Below, piece by piece: positions 9,430 to 17,107 of a stretch of DNA of 64,000 nucleotides (position 1 is its first letter; each line of letters starts with the position of its first letter). The stretch spans positions 4,392,330 to 4,456,329 of the forward strand of contig NZ_LT732548.1 of assembly GCF_900155685.1 (NCBI RefSeq), written 5' to 3'. The DNA is from Paenibacillus bouchesdurhonensis. GTDB lineage: Bacteria > Bacillota > Bacilli > Paenibacillales > Paenibacillaceae. The notes beneath the pieces are model-generated. The model ran no database searches and was not told where the DNA came from. It was given only the letters and a program-made list of their open reading frames with translations. The position numbers were made by a program, and so were the translations under genes.

Positions 9430-9444
9430 TGTATGCGTTTACAT
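9430..9444 (-). promoter_or_regulatory. cre site (CcpA operator)
   Basis: ATGTAAACGCATACA on the minus strand matches the catabolite-responsive element consensus WTGNAANCGNWNNCW at every position. It lies about 190 bases before the binding-protein start, so glucose repression of the transporter/GH65 genes is expected. Confidence 0.75.
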
Positions 9445-9484
9445 TTTGCTGATTGCCCATTCAAATTTTTACGCTTTCCGAGGC

Positions 9485-9500
9485 TTGAAAAGCTTTTCAG
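9485..9500. promoter_or_regulatory. LacI-family operator upstream of the binding-protein gene
   Basis: TTGAAAAGCTTTTCAG differs in one base from the perfect palindrome at 10548-10563 in front of lacI. The repeated occurrence at both promoter regions makes it the likely binding site of the adjacent LacI-type regulator. Confidence 0.75.
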
Positions 9501-9524
9501 ATTCGGCAGAAAAATAAGTAAAAC

Positions 9525-10529
9525 TTACTTTTCTTTACACGATTCTCTGACAATAAGCTCATGATCCATTTTTTCCCGCAAAATATCGATGCTTCCCGTC
9601 GTAACCAGTTCATGCACCTTCTCCGCCGCTCGATAACCCAATTCGTAGATCGGCTGTGCAATTGTCGTCAGCTTCGGAATATACATGCTCGCGACCCGAA
9701 GATTATCGAAGCCTATAACGGATACTTGATCCGGAACCCTAATGTTCCGTTCGTTCAAGTAAGATATCGTCCCCATCGCGAATTCGTCGGCTACACAGAA
9801 TACCGCCGTGATTTCCGGATGCTCGTTAAACAACTCGTCTGCTGCATCATAGGCATGCTCAAAACGGTGATTCGCATATTTGACTTTCTTGATGTTATGC
9901 TCCAGACCGCATTCTGCAAGGGCTTGCACAAACCCTTCGTAACGAGGCGGGCCGGATATGGAATTCTCATGATTGAATCCAATCATCCCGATGTCTGTGT
10001 GGCCTAGCTCGATCAAATACTTGACCGCATCATAGGCTGCCGCCTTGTCGTCAATCTCCACGCTCGGAATGTCATACTCATAGGAGTGAGACGAGACCAG
10101 CACAAAAGGGATCCGGCTTCCAACCAACTTCTCATAATACTCCGGAAAAATCATGTCACTTGCAAAAACAATCCCATCCACCTGCTTCTCATGAAACGCG
10201 TCGATATAGGACAGCAGGCGATCCTTGTCACGGTCTGTATTGCAAATCATCAGACTGTAGCCAAGCTTGATGCAAGCATCCTGCATCCCCCGAATCATGC
10301 TGGAATAGTAGATATTCTCAATATCAGGGATAAGCAGGCCCAGCGTAAAAGACTTCCTATAGATCAGGCCGCGCGCGAAAGAGTTCGGCTGGTACTGCAG
10401 CTCCTCAATCGCTTCCAATACGCGCCCCCGTTTACTCTCAACCACTGTATCCGGTGCGTTCATAACCCGGGAAACAGTGCTGATGGATACTCCTGCCATC
10501 TTGGCAACATCCCGAATTGTAGGTTTCAT
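9525..10529 (-). CDS. LacI-family repressor of the disaccharide operon
   Basis: 334 residues. The N-terminal HTH (TIRDVAKMAGVSISTVSRVMN) and hinge are followed by a periplasmic-binding-protein-like effector domain. It is the first gene of the group and is followed after 285 bases by the binding-protein gene, all on the minus strand. A consensus promoter, an operator overlapping the transcription start and an AAGAAGGA ribosome binding site precede it, so autoregulation is likely. The effector is probably the transported sugar or a phosphorylated product; nothing in the sequence settles which. Confidence 0.92.
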   Translation of the reverse strand: MKPTIRDVAKMAGVSISTVSRVMNAPDTVVESKRGRVLEAIEELQYQPNSFARGLIYRKSFTLGLLIPDIENIYYSSMIRGMQDACIKLGYSLMICNTDRDKDRLLSYIDAFHEKQVDGIVFASDMIFPEYYEKLVGSRIPFVLVSSHSYEYDIPSVEIDDKAAAYDAVKYLIELGHTDIGMIGFNHENSISGPPRYEGFVQALAECGLEHNIKKVKYANHRFEHAYDAADELFNEHPEITAVFCVADEFAMGTISYLNERNIRVPDQVSVIGFDNLRVASMYIPKLTTIAQPIYELGYRAAEKVHELVTTGSIDILREKMDHELIVRESCKEK

Positions 10530-10547
10530 TTTGTCTACATCCTTCTT

Positions 10548-10563
10548 TTGAAAAGCTTTTCAA
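10548..10563. promoter_or_regulatory. Perfect palindromic LacI operator
   Basis: TTGAAAAGCTTTTCAA is a perfect 16-base palindrome lying just past the -10 box of the lacI promoter, a position that would block initiation. Confidence 0.8.
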
Positions 10564-10567
10564 GCTC

Positions 10568-10596
10568 ATTATAGCAAGGCAGTTTTGTTTTGACAA
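10568..10596 (-). promoter_or_regulatory. Sigma-A promoter of the lacI gene
   Basis: TTGTCA and TATAAT on the minus strand are separated by exactly 17 bases. The operator at 10548-10563 begins 4 bases downstream of the -10 box. Confidence 0.85.
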
Positions 10597-10604
10597 GAAC
10601 TTTT

Positions 10605-10620
10605 TTGAATGCGCTTTCAA
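10605..10620. promoter_or_regulatory. Second operator-like half-palindrome upstream of -35
   Basis: TTGAATGCGCTTTCAA is palindromic except for one base pair and shares its outer arms with the LacI operator. It sits just upstream of the -35 box, which could allow looping with the site at 10548. Confidence 0.5.
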
Positions 10621-10833
10621 CGAGATGGATAAGTACAGCTAGGTGCTCGGTATTATGATGTTGAATTCCCGTAATGGATTCCGTTATCAGACTAAACAAC
10701 AGCTCCTGATTATGCAATGTGAACTGGTTATTTATTGGTAGATAGTTGATTAATATATGAGGTGCACTCGACTATTAAAACGATGTGGGCAAGTAGGCAT
10801 AATGTTTCGACGATCTCTGTTAGCGCTGGTACT

Positions 10834-10898
10834 GCTGTGCTTTTGCTGCGTTTGCTGCGTTTGCTGCGTTTGCTGTGTTTGCTGTTTCTGCTGCTTGC
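10834..10898. repeat. 9-bp microsatellite (TTTGCTGCG)
   Basis: Four to five imperfect tandem copies of TTTGCTGCG lie in a 780-base gene-free interval (10530-11310). A Cys-rich reading frame through it is an artefact of the repeat. It is a likely hot spot for slippage. Confidence 0.8.
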
Positions 10899-10936
10899 TA
10901 AGGTCTAAACTAAGATACGTGTACCAAGCTGTCGTG

Positions 10937-11112
10937 CACTAAATGGAATCCATGTATCTAATTATGCTCTAAACGAATGTTTCAAGGGATTAGATGGATT
11001 CGCTGCACCTAAAATCAATGGGCAATTTCCCTTCTTTTAATGACATCAAATCCATTTAATTTTTACCTTTTGCCTTGCCACAGAAATTAACTGCCATAAA
11101 TCCATTTATCTA
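10937..11112. repeat. Cluster of degenerate dispersed intergenic repeat units
   Basis: The best unit, 10991-11061, begins TAGATGGATTCGCTGCACCTAAAA and ends TGACATCAAATCCATTTAATT in broken form; its ends are inverted relative to one another. Partial units flank it (AAATGGAATCC near 10941 and AAATCCATTTA near 11100). A related copy lies at 53043-53127. No coding capacity is seen here. Confidence 0.7.
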
Positions 11113-11224
11113 AGTTAAACTATTGAAATTCCTGTTTACAGTTCGTTTCTTCATGAGAACAAAAGTATGATTAGTTGAGCGGACATGCCTTGTTTAAACA
11201 TGGATAACAAAAGCCGCTAAATAT

Positions 11225-11256
11225 AAAAGAAAAGGGATCGGCCGCTGCCGATCCCT
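11225..11256 (-). terminator. Terminator of the GH5 gene
   Basis: GGGATCGGC pairs with GCCGATCCC across a 4-base loop on the minus strand, followed by TTTTCTTTT. It lies 55 bases past the GH5 stop codon. Confidence 0.9.
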
Positions 11257-11310
11257 TCGTACAGCAGCCGCTATATTAGCGGTCGGTTTAGAGCTAGTAT
11301 ATTAGCCGGA

Positions 11311-13098
11311 TTATGGCTCGATACCCCAGACTAGAGTTCCGTTGTTGTACAGTGTTACTTTGCTCCAGTCGGTATACGAGGTCTTGGTGGCATCAAAGGA
11401 GTAATCATTGTTTTCGTTAAGATTCGACCAGTCCGATTTAGACATCCGCAGTTGAATATCGCCGGTCTGACCGCCTGCTGGAATGGAACCTGCCGCTGCC
11501 GAAAAACTGATTTCGACATAGGTGTCCGCATTCGTACCCGATGTGCTGCCGAAGGCTGTTTGTACGCTGCTGGTTCCAAGCTGGGCCCAATCGACCCAAG
11601 CATTCATGTCAGCGCCGTCTTTCGTGAAATAGTAGCGAATTTTCAAATTGCTTAGGTTGACGGCACTGGTTCCGGTATTTTTTATATTAAAATACGGTTT
11701 GATTTGATTATCGGTCGCGTTCGTATCGCCAGCACGATATTGCAGCACCAGCGAGCCGGTCGGCGCTGGAATACCCTGCGGAGTGACGCTAGCCTGAGCA
11801 GAATCAGAGCTTGCCCCAGCACTGTTCACCGCGCTTACTACGTAATAATACGCGGTGCCGTTCGTCAACCCCGTATCCGTATAGTTGGCAGCCATTACAT
11901 TGCTCGCTACAGTCGTGTAGGGTCCGCCGCTGACGGTTGCTCTTTTTACCGTATAACTTGTTGCTCCTGAGGAAGCATTCCAGCTTAACACTGCTTGGGC
12001 ATCACCTGCTATAGCTGTTAGTCCCGTTGGAGCCGCAGGTGCAGTTGTCCCTGGGGGATTTCCGCCGCCGTTCTCCGGTACCGGCTGGTAGCCAGGGGTC
12101 GTGTAAATTCCGCTCAGTTGCGATGTGGCCAGCGTGCCATAAGTGCTGTTGACTATCGTTTTGCCCCAATCTGTTAGGCTTCCTGCTGGGCCTGTTGCCA
12201 GATCCAAGTACTCGACGCCTCCGCCGTTGCCGTACCAGGACCAGGCAAGCCAGCCTACGCCTTTTTGCTGAGTATAGCTCAGGATCGTAGCTTCATCCAC
12301 ATCTCCGCTGGAATGCTTATGACCGAATTCCCCAATGATGACGGGAATATTCAAGGCTAGAGCATTGTCGATATTGCTCTTCACTGTCGCTGCATCTCCA
12401 CCCGCGTATTCATACATATGGATGGAGAAGATCATATTTTTCAGCGGATCAGTGTTCGCAACAGCCAATCCCTTCTCAAAAATAGAGTTCGGATATTGTC
12501 CCCAGCCTGCTGCATCCACAACGAGCATATTCTTAATTCCCGCATTGCGCAGGGCCGGGATTGCCGCCTGATAACCGCTAGCCCATCCATCCGAGCTCCA
12601 CGACCCGAACCACTCATTCGCAATGTTAACGATGACGCGATCTTCTTTTCCAATTAACGCATCTTTAATGCTGATCCAATAGTCCACCGCACGATTCAGC
12701 GTGGAGGCCGAATCCGAGCCTGTCGCATCATGCACTTCGAGCATGGTAATGAGATTATATTGATCACATAAGGCGATAATATTCTCGACGGAAGCGACAT
12801 CGTCCCTTGTCCACTGTCCCCCGTCCGACAGTACAATTCTAACGGTGTTGGAGCCCGTTGCAGCAATGGCCGGTATCGCAGCCGCTAAATCATTCTTGTA
12901 CCAAGTATGGGCATGATTGACCCCTCTCATCACAAAAGGCTTGTCCGTGGCATCATAAATTGTGGTACCGCTTACATAAAATCCTTTGACAGGCGTAGCT
13001 GCTGCGGATGCTTTTCCACCGGGAACAATGGCGGCAGCTGCGATAACGGTCACAGCAAGAAGCATCGTGGCAAAAGATTTCAACAGTTTTCTACTCAT
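11311..13098 (-). CDS. Secreted GH5 endo-beta-mannanase/glucanase with Fn3 and CBM3
   Basis: 595 residues. A Sec signal peptide (1-~33, ending ASA) is followed by a GH5 barrel (about 36-330) resembling subfamily 8 mannanases: acid/base Glu162 in NEW, nucleophile Glu257 in GEFG, and the GWLAWSWYGN motif. A Pro/Gly linker (340-352), one Fn3 module (353-441) and a CBM3 cellulose-binding module (447-595) complete it. The enzyme would be anchored to plant cell walls and cut mannan, or possibly beta-glucan. The start at 13098 is set by a GGAGGG site 8 bases upstream; the frame extends to 13137 without one. A palindromic operator lies 86 bases upstream. Confidence 0.93.
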   Translation of the reverse strand: MSRKLLKSFATMLLAVTVIAAAAIVPGGKASAAATPVKGFYVSGTTIYDATDKPFVMRGVNHAHTWYKNDLAAAIPAIAATGSNTVRIVLSDGGQWTRDDVASVENIIALCDQYNLITMLEVHDATGSDSASTLNRAVDYWISIKDALIGKEDRVIVNIANEWFGSWSSDGWASGYQAAIPALRNAGIKNMLVVDAAGWGQYPNSIFEKGLAVANTDPLKNMIFSIHMYEYAGGDAATVKSNIDNALALNIPVIIGEFGHKHSSGDVDEATILSYTQQKGVGWLAWSWYGNGGGVEYLDLATGPAGSLTDWGKTIVNSTYGTLATSQLSGIYTTPGYQPVPENGGGNPPGTTAPAAPTGLTAIAGDAQAVLSWNASSGATSYTVKRATVSGGPYTTVASNVMAANYTDTGLTNGTAYYYVVSAVNSAGASSDSAQASVTPQGIPAPTGSLVLQYRAGDTNATDNQIKPYFNIKNTGTSAVNLSNLKIRYYFTKDGADMNAWVDWAQLGTSSVQTAFGSTSGTNADTYVEISFSAAAGSIPAGGQTGDIQLRMSKSDWSNLNENNDYSFDATKTSYTDWSKVTLYNNGTLVWGIEP

Positions 13099-13183
13099 AA
13101 ATAAAACCCTCCAATTCATAGTTTGGATGACGAGCAAGTTGAAACCAGGTTCATTTAGTTACGTGCATGAGAAACCAGCCTTT

Positions 13184-13199
13184 AGGTAAGCGCTTACCT
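13184..13199. promoter_or_regulatory. Palindromic LacI/CcpA-type operator upstream of the GH5 gene
   Basis: AGGTAAGCGCTTACCT is a perfect 16-base palindrome with the AAGCGCTT core of LacI-family sites. It departs from the cre consensus mainly at the second base, so it could serve CcpA or a dedicated repressor. The rest of 13099-13474 holds no gene, only AT-rich sequence and the terminator at its far end. Confidence 0.65.
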
Positions 13200-13407
13200 G
13201 AATAGCGTTACTTTCCCCCTTTCTTTGAAATTTGACGGTTGTGCTCCTACCTGTGATGACACTGCTAGCATTTAGTCCAGCTACTTGTAACAGGGTGCAT
13301 AAATCAGAAGCAGAGGCACTCCCACAATCATACATTATTTGTAAATATATTTCTATAGTTTATTATATTTTGTTAGCAATAATTATATAACAAACTTCAT
13401 TGGCGAT

Positions 13408-13447
13408 AAAAAGAGGCGTCCTCCACTTTGGTTAGCTGGGACACCTC
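13408..13447 (-). terminator. Terminator of the 148-residue membrane protein gene
   Basis: GAGGTGTCC and GGACGCCTC pair (one G-T) and are followed by TTTTT on the minus strand. Confidence 0.8.
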
Positions 13448-13474
13448 ATGCTTATGTATGTATGCACTTGTTGA

Positions 13475-13921
13475 TTATTCTGCCGGTACGGGTTCCTCCC
13501 CCTTATCGCGATTGCTTGCCAATTTCACAGGCAGCTGCCATGCTGTAACTATGGCTAATAATACAAAGATGATATCCATCCCACTGAACAAAGTGGAGAA
13601 AAACTGCGGAAACATGCGCATGACTTCCATTTGGAACATCGACATAATCCCTTCCGCTTCACCGATCAAGAAGTAGCCGTAAACAAAGTATTTTCCAAGC
13701 AAGATACCTAGCAAACTCGCCACGACAGCTAATATCTGGTGAACTGGAGTAATCTTCTTCGCAGAGAAAGATACTGCTAAAGCGGCTAGCCCTCCTATTG
13801 CCCAAGCCACAATCCCCACTTCATACTCCGTTACCACAACAATCAGTGCCCAAACGACACCGCCAATGATTGCAGCAAGCAGCGCTGCTAACATCGGCAT
13901 AACATTTTTACTCCCGTTCAT
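13475..13921 (-). CDS. Small integral membrane protein of unknown function
   Basis: 148 residues with about four hydrophobic segments (roughly 9-30, 34-52, 62-82 and 112-130) and a charged C-terminal tail. There is no signal peptide cleavage site and no motif that I recognise. It is monocistronic with its own terminator. Conserved Paenibacillus membrane proteins of this size exist, but I cannot assign a family. Confidence 0.75.
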   Translation of the reverse strand: MNGSKNVMPMLAALLAAIIGGVVWALIVVVTEYEVGIVAWAIGGLAALAVSFSAKKITPVHQILAVVASLLGILLGKYFVYGYFLIGEAEGIMSMFQMEVMRMFPQFFSTLFSGMDIIFVLLAIVTAWQLPVKLASNRDKGEEPVPAE

Positions 13922-14106
13922 CCTTCTACTCCCATCAAATCATATTAGCATTCCATAATTAGATATGCCGGTACATATTATTCTACAAAGAGTCATAAAA
14001 TCCCTTTATTCGACAATATTATGTTAAAAAGGAATTATTACTCCTTGCTTGCATTACAGTTACACCATAGATCCGAATCCCCTGAATCTTTTTGAGCTGC
14101 AAGTTG

Positions 14107-14199
14107 TTATGCCTTATACTCTTTTCCCCAAACCTTCATCAGATTAATAATCGGAATGAGCGTTCTGCCGAATTCGGTCAAGGAGTATTCAACCTTACT
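14107..14199 (-). pseudogene. Remnant of an HxlR-family regulator gene
   Basis: On the minus strand the last ~31 codons read VEYSLTEFGRTLIPIINL, then MKVWGKEYKA and a stop. This is the characteristic C-terminal end of HxlR winged-helix regulators. Just upstream the frame meets a TGA (14200-14202), and no DNA-binding N-terminal half or start codon follows. It is divergent from a nitroreductase gene, the classical target of HxlR/YodB-type regulators. I read it as a truncated, non-functional gene. Confidence 0.8.
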
Positions 14200-14213
14200 T
14201 CAAAATTGCTGAG

Positions 14214-14239
14214 TTATGCACTAATATAATCTTATGCAC
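14214..14239 (+). promoter_or_regulatory. Direct repeats in the nitroreductase promoter region
   Basis: TTATGCAC occurs at 14214-14221 and again at 14232-14239, each followed by an AT-rich ATATA stretch. This could be the operator of the lost HxlR-type regulator. The binding role is inferred only from position. Confidence 0.4.
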
Positions 14240-14296
14240 GAAATATAGTAAAATCGTGTAATTCAAACCAATACTTAGGAGTAAGGAGAGTGCTCC

Positions 14297-14974
14297 ATGG
14301 ATACTTTGACAAATAACAAAAGTGAGATTCTGTCTGCTTATCAGTTCAGACATGCAACGAAAGAATTCGACAGCAGCAAAAAAATCAGTGCGGAAGATTT
14401 TCAATTTATTCTGGAAACCGGACGCCTATCACCCAGTTCATTTGGGTTTGAGCCGTGGCGATTTGTTGTCGTACAAAACTCGGGAATCCGGGAGAAGCTT
14501 CTCCCATATACCTGGGGAGCACAGAAGCAGCTTCCGACAGCCAGCCATTTTGTTCTCATTCTGTCCAGACAACCTAAAGATATGGCCGCAGACTCCGAAT
14601 ATATTCAAGCGATGATGAAGAACGTGCAGCAGTTGCCCCCACAAGTGATAGAAATGAAAACCAAGCTCTATGATAAATTTTTGAAATCTGATTTCAAGTT
14701 GCAGGACAATGAACGAGCCACGTTCGAGTGGGGAGCCCGCCAGACCTATTTGGCCCTCGGCAATATGATGACATCCGCTGCCCAAATCGGGGTCGATTCC
14801 TGCCCTATCGAGGGTTTCGACAAAGCTGAAGTCGAGCGCATCCTGGCAGAAGAAGGCATCCTGGATCTTGAACATTTCGGCATCGCCTGTATGGTCGCCT
14901 TCGGCTATCGTCTCAACGCTCCACGGGAGAAAACACGACGTAACACAGAGCAAGTGGTTCAGTGGGTAGAGTAG
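14297..14974 (+). CDS. NAD(P)H-dependent nitroreductase/oxidoreductase (YfkO/NfsB-like)
   Basis: 225 residues, the usual length of FMN-dependent NfsB-type enzymes. The N-terminal FMN phosphate-binding stretch (FRHATKEFD), the LSPSSFGFEPWRF block and the C-terminal CPIEGF and GYR segments match the family. It would reduce nitroaromatics or quinones in the cytoplasm as a homodimer. The start is supported by TAAGGAG 8-9 bases before the ATG. It stands divergent from an HxlR remnant, so its quinone- or electrophile-responsive control may have been lost. Confidence 0.9.
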   Translation: MDTLTNNKSEILSAYQFRHATKEFDSSKKISAEDFQFILETGRLSPSSFGFEPWRFVVVQNSGIREKLLPYTWGAQKQLPTASHFVLILSRQPKDMAADSEYIQAMMKNVQQLPPQVIEMKTKLYDKFLKSDFKLQDNERATFEWGARQTYLALGNMMTSAAQIGVDSCPIEGFDKAEVERILAEEGILDLEHFGIACMVAFGYRLNAPREKTRRNTEQVVQWVE

Positions 14975-15037
14975 CATTTTTGGGATATAGAATTGTGAAC
15001 AACTACTCAAAGTTCCTTTCGATCATGTAATGAAAAG

Positions 15038-15073
15038 AAGGCTATAGTCACCCTTTCGGTGCTATAGCCTTTT
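15038..15073. terminator. Bidirectional terminator between convergent genes
   Basis: AAGGCTATAG pairs with CTATAGCCTT, with T-rich tails in both directions. It lies between the nitroreductase (+) and the stalk-domain protein (-). Confidence 0.85.
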
Positions 15074-15078
15074 CAATA

Positions 15079-16779
15079 TTACAACGGAATCGTATAGAAA
15101 ACACGCTTGCCTTTTTGATCCGCAAACCAAACAATCTTATCTTCTATAATGATCGGATCGCAATCGGAGAGTACAAATTTAGGAATACTCTTGATTTCAC
15201 CAACCATATTACCGCTGCCGTCAGCTTCTACGTACTTCACACCAAGCGGCATACGCTGCTGATCAAATTCCTGCCACAAAACTACAAAACGATCATCGTC
15301 CACTTTTACTAATTTGGGGACAGAGCCAATATGATCCGTACCTGATGTATATTTCGCTATAGTTACGTTATTAACTGCACTTCCGCTCAAATTAGAACGA
15401 GGTACTACAGCAAGCATAATATCGCGAACATCCTTATCGAGCCCGACCATCTCGAAATTTGTAAATGATCGCACCTTAGAGTGGTTCACTTTATTATAGG
15501 CAGTTAGATAGTGGGTAGAAGATATCTCCATTCCTCCAAGGGAAACCCCCGTCATATTGGCTCCAGTATTGCCCGGAATACGAAGCAAATCTACTTCTTT
15601 ATACTGTGATCCGTTCCCCTTATGAAGCACAATCGATCGAGGATACGCGTCGCCATGATCCACCAGGACATGTTCTTTCCCATCGTATCTAACAAACTGG
15701 TCAAAGGAATGGCTGACATGGTTCTTTTGAAATTCTCCTGTATCGTTGGTTATGCTCATATTAGACGTATCCATGATTAAAGTAAGCTGGGACTGATGAT
15801 TCTTACCATCTGATGTTGCATATCTCAATCGTGATGTATGCAATACAAGTTCATCGCCATTTTCAGCCATCCTGGGGGCTGCTGAACGAAACGGCTCAAC
15901 TGTAAAACTCTTTCCACCCGTGAGTGAGACACTATCGATCCTATTAAAACTTTTATCGTAGCGTACAACTCGAATTACTTCCTTGCTGTCGTTCTCTTCC
16001 TTATTATCCTGTCCATAAGCAATAAAGTTGTATTTCTCCCCACTATAAAAAGCTCCATAGTATTGCAATTCAAGCGGAAGCTCTTTGCTTGATGTCACTT
16101 CATAGTTCTTATTGTATGAGACGATTCGTACATGCTCCTCATCGGCAGTTATACTGCTGAACGTACCGTCGCTATTGTTTATTAAATGAGAACGAATCGG
16201 GTCGCTCCATCTTGAGAAGTAAGACTCAACAATATTATCTTTGCCCACCCCTGTACCTATCGCTTGATATGCATCTTCAGGCAGGTACGGATTGACAACA
16301 ATACTATTGGTTCCTGGATCAAACGAAACATCAAATTTCAATACTTGAGCCAGATCCCTGAGCTGAAAATAGGTGTTGTCCTCAATATTGTACGCTTGTA
16401 TAGAATGAACCTCTCCGTCAATAATTATCTTTGCTGTCGATAGCTTGGCTTCATACAATTTTCCAGAACTATAGTAAGGGGTATGGAATGACTCCTTGGC
16501 TGAATAAGCCTTATCTGTAGTTATTTCAATCGCATTCTGGGCATTGTTCCAGGTAATATCGAATTGACTATCCGATCCTGATAAATGACTTGCCAAATCA
16601 CGTAAACGAAAATAATTGTAATTCTGAATATTAAAGCCGTTGCTGCGAACAATCTTCCCATCAATGATGACTTGACTATCACTCACCGTGGCTTTGATAT
16701 TTCCTTCTGCATAACTCGCTGATGCCTCTATGAATATAAAGAGACATAGCGCTAACAACAATGTACAAATCTTTCTCAT
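15079..16779 (-). CDS. Secreted protein with two copper-amine-oxidase-like stalk domains
   Basis: 566 residues. A Sec signal peptide (about 1-24) is followed by two repeats of the copper amine oxidase N-terminal-like (stalk) domain, each with a YNYFRLRDLA or NTYFQLRDLA motif (about 48-57 and 133-142). The remaining ~390 residues are rich in beta strands, with recurring short blocks that suggest a beta-propeller. No amine oxidase catalytic domain is present. I place the start at ATG 16779; the GTG four codons upstream overlaps the GGAGG site itself. A cell-surface or envelope role is an inference. Confidence 0.8.
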   Translation of the reverse strand: MRKICTLLLALCLFIFIEASASYAEGNIKATVSDSQVIIDGKIVRSNGFNIQNYNYFRLRDLASHLSGSDSQFDITWNNAQNAIEITTDKAYSAKESFHTPYYSSGKLYEAKLSTAKIIIDGEVHSIQAYNIEDNTYFQLRDLAQVLKFDVSFDPGTNSIVVNPYLPEDAYQAIGTGVGKDNIVESYFSRWSDPIRSHLINNSDGTFSSITADEEHVRIVSYNKNYEVTSSKELPLELQYYGAFYSGEKYNFIAYGQDNKEENDSKEVIRVVRYDKSFNRIDSVSLTGGKSFTVEPFRSAAPRMAENGDELVLHTSRLRYATSDGKNHQSQLTLIMDTSNMSITNDTGEFQKNHVSHSFDQFVRYDGKEHVLVDHGDAYPRSIVLHKGNGSQYKEVDLLRIPGNTGANMTGVSLGGMEISSTHYLTAYNKVNHSKVRSFTNFEMVGLDKDVRDIMLAVVPRSNLSGSAVNNVTIAKYTSGTDHIGSVPKLVKVDDDRFVVLWQEFDQQRMPLGVKYVEADGSGNMVGEIKSIPKFVLSDCDPIIIEDKIVWFADQKGKRVFYTIPL

Positions 16780-16946
16780 CTTAGCCTCCACTTTTAAGCT
16801 GTCGTACTACTCACTATGTAATCAATCGCAGATTTTCTGCTCACCAGTTCTATATTCCCCCCCTCAGTCTCTTAGACCTATTCTGATTTAGTTCTATCAT
16901 ATCACTATGTTATGGATGAATCTGCTTATTTTCGACAAGTAAGCTC

Positions 16947-16976
16947 AAAAAAAAACCAAGTGTTAGTACACTTGGT
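16947..16976 (-). terminator. Terminator of the MazG-helicase operon
   Basis: ACCAAGTG and CACTTGGT pair across a 6-base loop, followed by an eight-T run on the minus strand. The 328-base interval 16780-17107 holds nothing else that I recognise. Confidence 0.9.
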
Positions 16977-17107
16977 CTTCTTTCACGTATTCGCTTAATG
17001 GTTATCATAGCTGCTACTAAATTCCTCTACAATATATACCTAAAGTTTTTAAACAATATAGATTTTCTAGCAACGTCCTTTGATTTCGAAAATACAGCGC
17101 AACAGCC

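Noticed and set aside
10757..10942. Cys-rich 61-residue ORF
   Set aside because: Produced by the TTTGCTGCG repeat; no ribosome binding site or conserved context.
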